Shown here: positions 41,394 to 48,170 of the stretch, piece after piece
How positions within the stretch are numbered: the first letter of the stretch is position 1
Layout of the letters: every line of letters starts with the position of its first letter
From: Arthrobacter zhaoxinii
GTDB taxonomy: Bacteria > Actinomycetota > Actinomycetes > Actinomycetales > Micrococcaceae
Length of the DNA stretch: 64,000 nt
Direction: 5' to 3'
Assembly (NCBI RefSeq): GCF_024385505.1
Contig: NZ_JANFLT010000002.1
Location: 1-64,000, forward strand
Position numbers and translations under genes: made by a program
The notes under the pieces: model-generated
Databases searched by the model: none
Seen by the model: the letters and a program-made list of their open reading frames with translations, nothing else
What the model was told of the DNA's origin: nothing

Positions 41394-41457
41394 ATCGAAA
41401 CGCCATCGTTTCGATCAGCTCGAGGGTCACGCTACTGCCACGCCGCAGGGAGCGCAA
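41394..41457 (-). promoter_or_regulatory. Promoter with 22-bp palindrome for the SnoaL-led run
   Basis: On the minus strand TTGCGC (41457-41452) is 17 bp before TAGCGT (41434-41429). Just beyond the predicted start lies ATCGAAACG-CCAT-CGTTTCGAT (41394-41415), with perfect 9-bp arms. This is a good repressor-operator position; a TetR protein encoded next door is the natural candidate. Confidence 0.6.
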
Positions 41458-41469
41458 CCCCCCCCCCCC
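41458..41469. repeat. Run of 12 cytosines
   Basis: A C12 homopolymer directly upstream of the -35 element of the SnoaL-led run (G12 on the transcribed strand). Length changes here could alter promoter spacing to upstream sites, or the run may be an assembly error. Confidence 0.9.
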
Positions 41470-41621
41470 TCACATTCGCAGCCTGCTCCCGGTGCAGGAG
41501 CTCAGTGGCTTGGCCGGTCGGTTCCGGCATGGTTTGCCGCCGATGACCCGTGTGCGTAGAGGGGTTGCCGCCGGAGCCGATGTGGCGCGCGTGGGCGACG
41601 TCGGGGCGCGAGCGTGAAGTG

Positions 41622-42218
41622 TCAGCGGTGCGAGAGCACCGGGATCAGAATCGTGTCGACAAAGCCGGCCAAGTACTCGCGGTCCGGAAATGTCCCCTCC
41701 GCCAGGTGTTTGGCGAGCGGCATGGATAAGAACGCATGATGGCAGTACCGCCGAACGGTCGCATCGACGGAGATTTCCCGCCGCTCGACGGCGCGGTCGA
41801 TGGCGCGGTCGAGCGGGGAACCCGCGGGAGCCGAGAGCTGCTCACGCATCGTCTCCGCAAGTGCCTCATCGCGCATCGACGCGTGGGCGAGGGCCGCGAG
41901 GAGCGTCATCTCGGATTCAGCCACATGGGCGACCTGCTCCATGACGGCGAGTAGATCGCCGCGTAACGTGCCGGTGTCTACATCGGCCGGCTCCCCTAGC
42001 TGGGAGTGTGAACGGAGGGCGGCCATCACTAGGCCCGGCTTGCCGTGCCACTGGCGATAGATCGTCGCCGTGCTGCATTTGGAGCGTTTCGCCACGGCGG
42101 GCATGGCCAGACCTTCATAACCGACCTCTTCGAGGAGGCCAAGGGTCTCGGCGAGGATCTCCGCCTCACGGTGCGGCGAGAGCCGGCTGTGCCGAGGCCG
42201 TTCAGCGGGATCGCTCAC
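41622..42218 (-). CDS. TetR/AcrR-family regulator 1 of the catabolic region
   Basis: 198 residues. The helix-turn-helix is LEEVGYEGLAMPAVAKRSKC with recognition helix STATIYRQWHGKPGL. The C-terminal half is helical with no close match I can name. It is encoded just upstream of the SnoaL-led run, whose promoter carries a 22-bp palindrome, so it may control that run. A second TetR gene lies 25 bp upstream on the same strand, so the pair is probably co-transcribed. Confidence 0.83.
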   Translation of the reverse strand: MSDPAERPRHSRLSPHREAEILAETLGLLEEVGYEGLAMPAVAKRSKCSTATIYRQWHGKPGLVMAALRSHSQLGEPADVDTGTLRGDLLAVMEQVAHVAESEMTLLAALAHASMRDEALAETMREQLSAPAGSPLDRAIDRAVERREISVDATVRRYCHHAFLSMPLAKHLAEGTFPDREYLAGFVDTILIPVLSHR

Positions 42219-42243
42219 CGTTGCACCCTTTCCACAATCATCC

Positions 42244-42942
42244 TTAGCCCAGCGCCGGGCCCCACGGATAGTCGTAGCCGGGCTTCAGCACCAGGTCCTG
42301 CTCCCCCGCAATCGGACGCAGCCCGCGCAGGAAGACACGCACAATGTAGTCAACATGGGCTTCGAGCAGCTCGTCGGAGACGTCGACGTCTGAGATCAGT
42401 GCATCGAACTCGATGCCGGACACCGTCATCCGCAGGAGCATTGAGGCGTGCGCCTCCGGCCGATCTACTTCGAAGCCGTGCTCGGAGCCATAATCAACGA
42501 GCAGCTGCGCGATGATGCTGATGATGTCCGAGACGTCAGGCATTGCAATGGTCGTGAACGCTGCCTGGATCTCTCGCCGCCGGTTGTGCTCAGCGATCAT
42601 CACGCGGAAGTACGCGATCGCCTGTGCGCCCGTGCCGGCCCTGGTAGCCGCGACCAGCGCGCCTACCAGCCGATCCTCAGCGGACCCCTCTCCGGATCCG
42701 TCGCGCTGTCGAAGCTCGCGCAACCGCTGCCCGAGCTCCATGCTTCCATGCTGCAGAACAGCTTTGAAGAGCTCAAGCTTGTCCGCGAAGTGCGCATAGA
42801 CCGTCGTCTTGGACACTCCTGCCCGAGCCGCCACCGCATCCATGGATGTGCCGTCATACCCATTGAGCAACAACAGTTCAACGGCGGCGTCGAGCACCGC
42901 GTCGCGCTTGCTGCGCCTGCCGCTTGGTTTTGCCCGTGGCAT
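42244..42942 (-). CDS. TetR/AcrR-family regulator 2 of the catabolic region
   Basis: 232 residues with an N-terminal basic stretch, then a clear helix-turn-helix: LLLNGYDGTSMDAVAARAGV followed by SKTTVYAHFADKLELFKAVL. The C-terminal domain resembles the AefR-type group. It is divergent from the monooxygenase gene at 43097, and the 154-bp gap holds a perfect 7-bp inverted repeat next to its own start and the shared promoter element near the other gene. It is the best candidate for the regulator of the four-copy element. Confidence 0.83.
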   Translation of the reverse strand: MPRAKPSGRRSKRDAVLDAAVELLLLNGYDGTSMDAVAARAGVSKTTVYAHFADKLELFKAVLQHGSMELGQRLRELRQRDGSGEGSAEDRLVGALVAATRAGTGAQAIAYFRVMIAEHNRRREIQAAFTTIAMPDVSDIISIIAQLLVDYGSEHGFEVDRPEAHASMLLRMTVSGIEFDALISDVDVSDELLEAHVDYIVRVFLRGLRPIAGEQDLVLKPGYDYPWGPALG

Positions 42943-42972
42943 TCGGCTCTCCTCTGTTTACGCTCCGACTCG

Positions 42973-42988
42973 ACTCGCACCTGCGAGT
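42973..42988. promoter_or_regulatory. Inverted repeat in front of TetR gene 2
   Basis: ACTCGCA-CC-TGCGAGT, perfect 7-bp arms with a 2-bp centre, 31 bp upstream of the regulator's start codon. It could be an autoregulatory operator. Confidence 0.45.
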
Positions 42989-43012
42989 TGCCGCTCATCG
43001 CCATCTTATGCT

Positions 43013-43025
43013 CTGGACCGACCAG
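43013..43025. promoter_or_regulatory. ACCGACCAGTA motif, first copy
   Basis: CTGGACCGACCAG at 43013-43025 is a near-palindrome, and the sequence continues TACGG. Its ACCGACCAGTA core recurs at 47408-47418, upstream of the ABC transporter operon. It looks like a TetR-type half-site, and it lies just upstream of the -35 of the shared promoter. Confidence 0.4.
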
Positions 43026-43040
43026 TACGGAAAGAGGGCA

Positions 43041-43074
43041 TGGACAAGGGGCGCACTGATCCGTACAGTACAGG
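43041..43074 (+). promoter_or_regulatory. Shared promoter/operator element, copy 3
   Basis: TGGACA at 43041-43046 (five of six to the -35 consensus) stands 17 bp before TACAGT at 43064-43069, inside CCGTACAGTACAGG. The predicted transcript starts about 20 bases before the ATG of the monooxygenase gene. Confidence 0.68.
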
Positions 43075-43096
43075 CCACCCAACGGACGGAGATAAT

Positions 43097-44416
43097 ATGA
43101 CTGACACGATTCCCCAGCACTCTGACGAACTGAGTCCCGGGCTCCCCCCTGAGCGGTCGAGCCCCCTGGATGCACCGGCGTCGAGATATCTCAGTGCGGA
43201 GGGGAAACGGCTCGCCGACGGGGTGCGCGACCTCCAGCACCGCATTCGGGAGCTCGCCCCCGAGGCCGAGCGCCGCGGCCGTCTCAGCACGGAGATTGTC
43301 GAGGCCTTTACCGAACTTGGCCTCTACCGCGCCTGTGCCCCCATCGAGTACGGCGGATCCGCTCTGGGTGCTCGCGATATCGCTGAGATTGCGCGGGCAC
43401 TCGGACGAGGCGACGCCGCGGCAAGCTGGACCTTCTTCGTGGGCACCAGCCTCCGCATGGTCAGCACCTTCCCGAAGCCCTTGGTGGACGAGCTCTACAG
43501 CCGTCAGCAGGGCCACATCGGCCCGCTCGCCGCCGGGGGGTCGACGTTTGCCGCCGTGACGGGCAAGGCGGTCAGGGTGGAAGGGGGATGGAGCATCGAG
43601 GGGAAATGGACCTACGTATCGGGGAATCACGACGCCGCCTGGCTCTTCGGCGGTGCCGCCTGGGTTGATGGAGACCGCAGCGGTCATGCACTTTTCATGA
43701 TGGACCCGGCCGACGTCCAGCCGGTTGATGACTGGCATGTGGCCGGCATGATGGCATCCGACTCCAACTCCATCATCACAACGAAGCCGATGTTCGTGCC
43801 CGACCATCGCTTCATCGATATGGCAGAGTTCCCGATGCACCTGGACAGTGCGGCGGAACGGTTCGCAGGCCTTGCCTACCGGGCGAAGACACGGGCATCC
43901 ATGATGACCGCCACGGTATTGAACATGGCCACCCTGGTCGGCATGGGCGAGGGCGCCTTGGAGGTGTTCCAGGAGCTCGCGCCGAAACGGAAGCCGTTCA
44001 GCCCGCCGTATGACACGGTTGCCGAAATGGCGTCCAGCCAGGTTGCAGCCGGTAAGGCAAAGGCGCTTCTCGGCGTTGCGGGCGCGGCCGTACTCCAGTA
44101 CGCGGACGAGATCGACCATCTCGCGGTTCGCGGTGAAGACTACACCGGCGATGAGGAGGCGCAGGGCTGCACGGATCTCGCCTTCGCCGGCCAGCTTGCG
44201 AAGGACGCAATCGACCTCCTCCTGCGCATCCTGGGTTCGTCGGGTATGGCACTGTCCAACCCGCTCCAGCGTTACTCGCGCGACGCCGGCGTCATACTCT
44301 CCCACGGCGCAATGCGGCTCGAATCGCTTGCAGAGATCAGTGGGCGTCGCCTCCTCGGACAGCCCCCGTTCAAGATGTTCGCGGGTGGGCTGCAGGACAA
44401 GGGTGCGCAGAAGTAA
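43097..44416 (+). CDS. Group-D-type flavin monooxygenase, long form (second copy)
   Basis: 439 residues from an ATG with GGAG five bases upstream; a longer frame reaches 42809 but crosses the promoter. Paralogue of the protein at 38776-40182: shared blocks include ALGARDIAEIARALGRGDAA, GKWTYVSGNHDAAWLFGGAA, DDWHVAGMMASDSNSI and SNPLQRYSRDAGVILSHGAM with a GQPPFKMFAGG end. The fold is that of acyl-CoA dehydrogenases and the expected chemistry is reduced-flavin hydroxylation. It is transcribed alone and ended by a strong terminator. Confidence 0.78.
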   Translation: MTDTIPQHSDELSPGLPPERSSPLDAPASRYLSAEGKRLADGVRDLQHRIRELAPEAERRGRLSTEIVEAFTELGLYRACAPIEYGGSALGARDIAEIARALGRGDAAASWTFFVGTSLRMVSTFPKPLVDELYSRQQGHIGPLAAGGSTFAAVTGKAVRVEGGWSIEGKWTYVSGNHDAAWLFGGAAWVDGDRSGHALFMMDPADVQPVDDWHVAGMMASDSNSIITTKPMFVPDHRFIDMAEFPMHLDSAAERFAGLAYRAKTRASMMTATVLNMATLVGMGEGALEVFQELAPKRKPFSPPYDTVAEMASSQVAAGKAKALLGVAGAAVLQYADEIDHLAVRGEDYTGDEEAQGCTDLAFAGQLAKDAIDLLLRILGSSGMALSNPLQRYSRDAGVILSHGAMRLESLAEISGRRLLGQPPFKMFAGGLQDKGAQK

Positions 44417-44433
44417 CCGGCGCGAAAGACGCT

Positions 44434-44473
44434 GAGGATCATGGGTGGAGCTTTCGTTCCACCCATGATCCTC
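44434..44473. terminator. Bidirectional intrinsic terminator
   Basis: A perfect 16-bp stem, GAGGATCATGGGTGGA with its complement, and an 8-base loop followed by TTTT, between the convergent monooxygenase and ABC ATPase genes. Confidence 0.92.
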
Positions 44474-44545
44474 TTTTCAGAGCTAGCCGTGAAAAAGGGG
44501 GAGGTAGAGGCGCTGGTCGCCCCGCCTCCCCCCTCTGCGTGCAGC

Positions 44546-45322
44546 TCAGGAGGCCAGCATGCCCTCTTGGACGGAGGCTCCCGTAATCCAGCCGATGACG
44601 CTTTCCTTGTCGACTGACTGCGTCGCGATATCTGCCACCTTGCGCCCGCGGTTGAGGACGACGGTGCGATTGGACACGGCGAAGGCGAGGGGAAGGTTAT
44701 GCGTGACCACGACGATCGAGGTGCCTCGCGCCGCGAGGGTCTTGATGAGCTCCTCGACGAGTTCGGTCTGCTCGTGTCCGAGCGCAGCCGTCGGCTCATC
44801 CATGAGGAGGATGCCCTGCTCGGGCAGGCGCGCGCTTGCCCGAGCGATGGCGATTACCTGGCGCTGCCCACCGGACAGCATCTCGACGGGGCGAGTCACC
44901 GGCGCCGTCCGGATTCCCAGTTCGTCGAGTTCGCGCTCCGACTCGCGCCGCATCGCCTTGTGGTCGAGAAAGCCGAGCCATCCGAGAGGACCACGCTTGA
45001 GTTGCTCCCGGCCCAGGGTGAGGTTCCCGGCAATATCCATCGCCTCCACCAGTGCGAGATCCTGGTACACCATCTGGACCCCTGCCCCGGAAGCATCCCG
45101 CGGCGACTTGAAATCCACCGGGCGCCCGTGCACCAGGATCTCCCCGGAACTGGGGCTATGCGCACCCGACATGACCTTCAGAAGCGTCGACTTGCCGGCA
45201 CCGTTGTCGCCCAACAGCGCGACGACCTCGCCTGGCCGGACAGCCAGGGATACTCGCTCCAGGGCGCGCGCATATCCGTAGTGAACAGAGATGTCTTTCA
45301 GTTCCAGTGCGGCGTCGCTCAT
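44546..45322 (-). CDS. Sugar-type ABC importer ATP-binding protein, single domain
   Basis: 258 residues with one ATPase domain: Walker A LLGDNGAGKSTLLKVMSGAH, signature LSGGQRQVIAIARA and Walker B ILLMDEPTAALG. It belongs with RbsA/XylG-type import ATPases, but those usually have two fused domains of about 500 residues; this short form resembles FrcA. It should dimerise to drive the RbsC-like permease. The start overlaps the permease stop (ATGA), and AGAGGA precedes it by five bases. Confidence 0.85.
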   Translation of the reverse strand: MSDAALELKDISVHYGYARALERVSLAVRPGEVVALLGDNGAGKSTLLKVMSGAHSPSSGEILVHGRPVDFKSPRDASGAGVQMVYQDLALVEAMDIAGNLTLGREQLKRGPLGWLGFLDHKAMRRESERELDELGIRTAPVTRPVEMLSGGQRQVIAIARASARLPEQGILLMDEPTAALGHEQTELVEELIKTLAARGTSIVVVTHNLPLAFAVSNRTVVLNRGRKVADIATQSVDKESVIGWITGASVQEGMLAS

Positions 45323-46365
45323 CGTGTTCCTCTTTTCGCGCCGTCGTCGCTGCTGGCGAGAAGGAGCTTTGACGTTGTGTTTGTCGTCCACATGTTGAGG
45401 CCGAGACCGCCGACCAGCAGCACGCCCGTCACCACGGAAGACCAGTCCGCCGGCACCTTCGCCAGCAGCAGTCCGGCGGAGATTGTCGCTACCACGATCA
45501 CGCCGAGTCCGACTCGAGGGAGGCTCCCCCGCCCACCGACGAACGGCACCCCGGCAAGCGCAACAGCTGTCATTGCGGTGAAGACGGTGCCCACGCTGGC
45601 GCTCGGGACCGCGGTCGTAATGTAGGCCGCCGTCACGATTCCTCCGAGGGCTGCGCACAGACCCGAGATCGCGAAGCCGAGGATGCGGTACCAGTTAACC
45701 GCGATGCCGACGCGGCGGGCGGCCTCGGCGCTGCCGCCGACGGCCAGCAGACGCGTCCCCCCGCGGGTGAACTTGAGGAACACAGTGAGGATGATGAAGA
45801 GGACCACCGCGATGTACACCGGTGCGGGAATGCCGAAATATGTCCGCGTTCCCATGAACACCAGCTGGGTGAGCCCCGAGATGTTGTAGCTGCCGGCGAT
45901 CAGGAGCGATGCACCACTGAGCACGCTGAGCATGGCGATGGTGACGATGAGGGGATTGAACCCCCGGAGCACGACCACGGCGTTGACAAGACCCACGACG
46001 AGTCCCGTCAGCAAGCCGAACATGATCGCCGCCCCCACCGGCAGCCCCTCCTGAAGGAGGCGCCCGGTGACGACGCCGGCCAATGCGGCTGTGCCAGGCA
46101 CCGAGAGGTCCAGCACTCCCGTCATAATCCCCACAGCGACACCCGCGGCGAAGATGCTCGCGATCGCTGCCGCGTTCAATATCGAGATAGCGGTGGGGAG
46201 GGTGAGGAAGTACGGTGCCCCCCAGAACGCGAAGACGATGATGATCGCGATGAAGAGTGCCAGGAGGCCTTGGTCACGGATCAGGAGCAGACCACGGATC
46301 TTCCACGGCAGGGCGTTGTTCGGCGAAAGCTGACTCACCGTGTCGGCCCGGGTAACCAGCGCCAT
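45319..46365 (-). CDS. RbsC-like ABC importer permease
   Basis: 348 residues with eight to ten membrane helices and the features of the branched-chain/ribose permease family: LPTAISILNAAAIASIFAAG, GVLDLSVPGTAALAGVVTGR and GGSAEAARRVGIAVNWYRIL. It would form the channel for the ligand caught by the binding lipoprotein encoded two bases upstream. Family members carry sugars, nucleosides, autoinducer-2 or other small polar molecules. Confidence 0.87.
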   Translation of the reverse strand: MALVTRADTVSQLSPNNALPWKIRGLLLIRDQGLLALFIAIIIVFAFWGAPYFLTLPTAISILNAAAIASIFAAGVAVGIMTGVLDLSVPGTAALAGVVTGRLLQEGLPVGAAIMFGLLTGLVVGLVNAVVVLRGFNPLIVTIAMLSVLSGASLLIAGSYNISGLTQLVFMGTRTYFGIPAPVYIAVVLFIILTVFLKFTRGGTRLLAVGGSAEAARRVGIAVNWYRILGFAISGLCAALGGIVTAAYITTAVPSASVGTVFTAMTAVALAGVPFVGGRGSLPRVGLGVIVVATISAGLLLAKVPADWSSVVTGVLLVGGLGLNMWTTNTTSKLLLASSDDGAKRGTR

Positions 46366-46367
46366 AT

Positions 46368-47339
46368 TCAGTTACCGCCCGTAGCCTTAACCGGAGTCTC
46401 GATGATCCCGCCCTTGGAGGTGGGGTCAGACATCAGGCGAATGAGGTCTGCTCCGGCCTCGTCAACGGCGGTGGAGTAGTCCCAGCTGACGACCGCCGTG
46501 ATGTCTCCGGCCTCCTGCGCGGCCACGGCCGCGTCACCGCCGCCTCCGGCCACGATGCAGGCCGGAGTCTTGTTGGCAGCCTTGAAGGCACCCGCCGCAC
46601 CGAGCGCGGTCTCGTCGCTCGCCGCAATGATGACGTTCGCATCGGGGTTGGCGATGAGGAGCTGCGAGACGGTGGTCTGTGCACTCGAAATGTCCGCAGC
46701 CTCGCCGGTCGCGACGATGGGGACGTCCGGGGCTCCGGCTGCAAAGGAATCTTCGATGGCACCGATGACCTGCTCTGTGCCGCCGGCGGCATCAGGCGGC
46801 ATCAGGAACAGCGCCTCGCGCCCTTCGCCGTCAACGGCGCACGTCGCTGCGGTGTCGCCGATCATCGTCCCGTACTTCATGAAGTCCGGCTCGTCGAACG
46901 CGATTCCCGGCTGAGGTCCCTCTAATCCGACCGACATGGGCGGACCCTCCACAACCACGGGAATCTTCGCCGCCTGCAGCGCCGCGATGCTCTGAGCAGC
47001 GGTCTCAGGCGCCACGGGCATGATCCACGCCCCCACGATGCTGCGCGTGTCGATGGCCTGCTGGATCTGCTGGGCCTGCTTCACCGCGTCGAAGCCAGCG
47101 TCCTGGATGGTGACGGTGTACCCCTCACCCTCGAAGTACTCGACCACGCCGTCGGCTAGCGCCGCGACGACGTCGATCTGGGAGGACGGAGTGAAGAAGG
47201 CGATCTCTCCCTTCGACTCCGCGCCGGCGGAACCGGCGGGCTTGGCAGCCGCTTCCTCGGAGGCGGCACATCCGGGTAGGGTCAACAGGCTGACCGCGAG
47301 CGCGGTGCCTGCGATTGCGAGGGAGCGAGTATTCTTCAT
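46368..47339 (-). CDS. RbsB-type ABC importer substrate-binding lipoprotein
   Basis: About 323 residues from an ATG with AAGGAG five bases upstream. The signal peptide ends with LPGCAAS, giving a lipid-anchored Cys. The mature protein is a type-I periplasmic binding fold: GEIAFFTPSSQIDVVAALAD, then GAWIMPVAPETAAQSIAALQ and ANVIIAASDETALGAAGAFK, which is the hinge and pocket layout of RbsB. It heads the importer operon behind the shared promoter element, so uptake appears co-regulated with the catabolic genes. Confidence 0.87.
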   Translation of the reverse strand: MKNTRSLAIAGTALAVSLLTLPGCAASEEAAAKPAGSAGAESKGEIAFFTPSSQIDVVAALADGVVEYFEGEGYTVTIQDAGFDAVKQAQQIQQAIDTRSIVGAWIMPVAPETAAQSIAALQAAKIPVVVEGPPMSVGLEGPQPGIAFDEPDFMKYGTMIGDTAATCAVDGEGREALFLMPPDAAGGTEQVIGAIEDSFAAGAPDVPIVATGEAADISSAQTTVSQLLIANPDANVIIAASDETALGAAGAFKAANKTPACIVAGGGGDAAVAAQEAGDITAVVSWDYSTAVDEAGADLIRLMSDPTSKGGIIETPVKATGGN

Positions 47340-47398
47340 TGAATCTCCTTGTGCACGGGGCAGCATTGCCTGCGAAAGACACCAGACATTATCGGTTT

Positions 47399-47431
47399 CT
47401 GCACTGTACCGACCAGTAGCCTAATGCGCAA
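47399..47431 (-). promoter_or_regulatory. Shared promoter/operator element, copy 4
   Basis: On the minus strand TTGCGC (47431-47426) stands 17 bp before TACAGT (47408-47403), within GGTACAGTGCAG. The -35 hexamer is identical to copy 2. The ACCGACCAGTA motif at 47408-47418 overlaps the spacer. The binding-protein gene starts 64 bp downstream. Confidence 0.65.
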
Positions 47432-47603
47432 TACCCCCGGCGCCCGCGGCTTTCCTCCCTAAACCCGTAGGACGCGACCGTGCGCAGCTGATGCTGCCTG
47501 CAGGGGGTTCCGGCGCGGTTTTCCCGCACTGTGTGACGACAGGGGCGCGTGTTGTTACAACGGGAAGCGGACACCAGTGGCTGGATGTTGCGCCGGATTC
47601 GAA

Positions 47604-47638
47604 GGCTCCGGCGCGTTCATAGTGCAGTAGATGTCCCC
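47604..47638. repeat. Right copy of the 35-bp boundary repeat
   Basis: Identical to 26674-26708 at 34 of 35 positions, in the same orientation. Only the left arm of the hairpin is present here. It ends 12 bp before the doxX stop codon. Confidence 0.88.
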
Positions 47639-47650
47639 GCTCCCTGAGAG

Positions 47651-48109
47651 TCAGCCCTTCAGCCCGCCCCGCAGCGCCTTCCATGCACCGGTGGACCAGA
47701 GTGCCCACAGCACCAGCGGCGGCTGGAAGAACAGCCGGGCCAGCCGGGCGCCGTCGGACTCCAGGCCGAACGCGTCCGTATGCGTGACGTACTGGGAAAT
47801 GTTGCCCGGGAAGATCGCGATGAAGAAGGCAGCCGCGGCCAGGCCCACCGGCACCCGCCGCTTCGGCAGCAGGATCAGCGCCGCGCCGAGGCTGATCTCG
47901 GCGACGCCGGAGAGCAGCACCACGGCGTCCTCCCCCAGCGGTACCCATTCGGGCACCTGCGCCTGGAACTCCTGCCGGGCGAAGGTCAGGTGCGAGGTGC
48001 CGGCAAAGGCCAGGAACGTCCCGAGGCCGACGGCGGCCCAGCGGCGGGGTTTCGACGTCGGCGGTGCGGGGCGGGCGGCAAGGGCAAGGACCTTCGAGAA
48101 GGGAGACAT
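47651..48109 (-). CDS. DoxX-like membrane protein
   Basis: 152 residues with four hydrophobic helices: AAVGLGTFLAFAGTSHLTFA, VLLSGVAEISLGAALILLP, VGLAAAAFFIAIFPGNISQY and FFQPPLVLWALW. The family includes DoxX/MauE-type membrane proteins linked to quinone or thiosulfate metabolism in other organisms; the role in actinobacteria is unknown. The last 29 codons (47653-47740) are duplicated as a fragment at 27718-27808. Confidence 0.8.
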   Translation of the reverse strand: MSPFSKVLALAARPAPPTSKPRRWAAVGLGTFLAFAGTSHLTFARQEFQAQVPEWVPLGEDAVVLLSGVAEISLGAALILLPKRRVPVGLAAAAFFIAIFPGNISQYVTHTDAFGLESDGARLARLFFQPPLVLWALWSTGAWKALRGGLKG

Positions 48110-48123
48110 GCTCCCGACGCTAA

Positions 48124-48151
48124 CACCCCCGCCCCGGCCGGGGCAGGGGTG
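48124..48151. terminator. GC-rich hairpin, possible terminator
   Basis: CACCCCCGCCCCGG and CCGGGGCAGGGGTG form 14-bp arms with one mismatch and no loop beyond the inner bases. It lies between the M20 gene and doxX on the minus strand. The lack of a T-tract makes termination doubtful. Confidence 0.4.
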
Positions 48152-48170
48152 CGGTCAACGGCAGGTGTGC

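Larger units (their letters stand above)
47340..47650. other. 311-bp right boundary region
   Basis: This gap contains the importer promoter (47403-47431) with a GATAAT at 47393-47388 as an alternative -10. A degenerate repeat unit (GCAGCTGATGCTG near 47484) and a TGTTACA at about 47552 follow, and then the right copy of the 35-bp boundary repeat. These last three occur in the same order as hairpins 1, 2 and 3 at the left edge. I see no gene in it. Confidence 0.65.

Noticed and set aside
42809-43096. N-terminal extension of the monooxygenase at 43097
   Set aside because: The open frame continues upstream, but it crosses the TetR gene 2 start and the shared promoter element; the ATG at 43097 has a ribosome-binding site and family-like length.
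27718-47740. Integrative element with attachment sites
   Set aside because: Although the region has flanking repeats, I find no integrase, recombinase, transposase, replication or conjugation gene and no tRNA end, so it is described as an accessory region of unknown entry mechanism.
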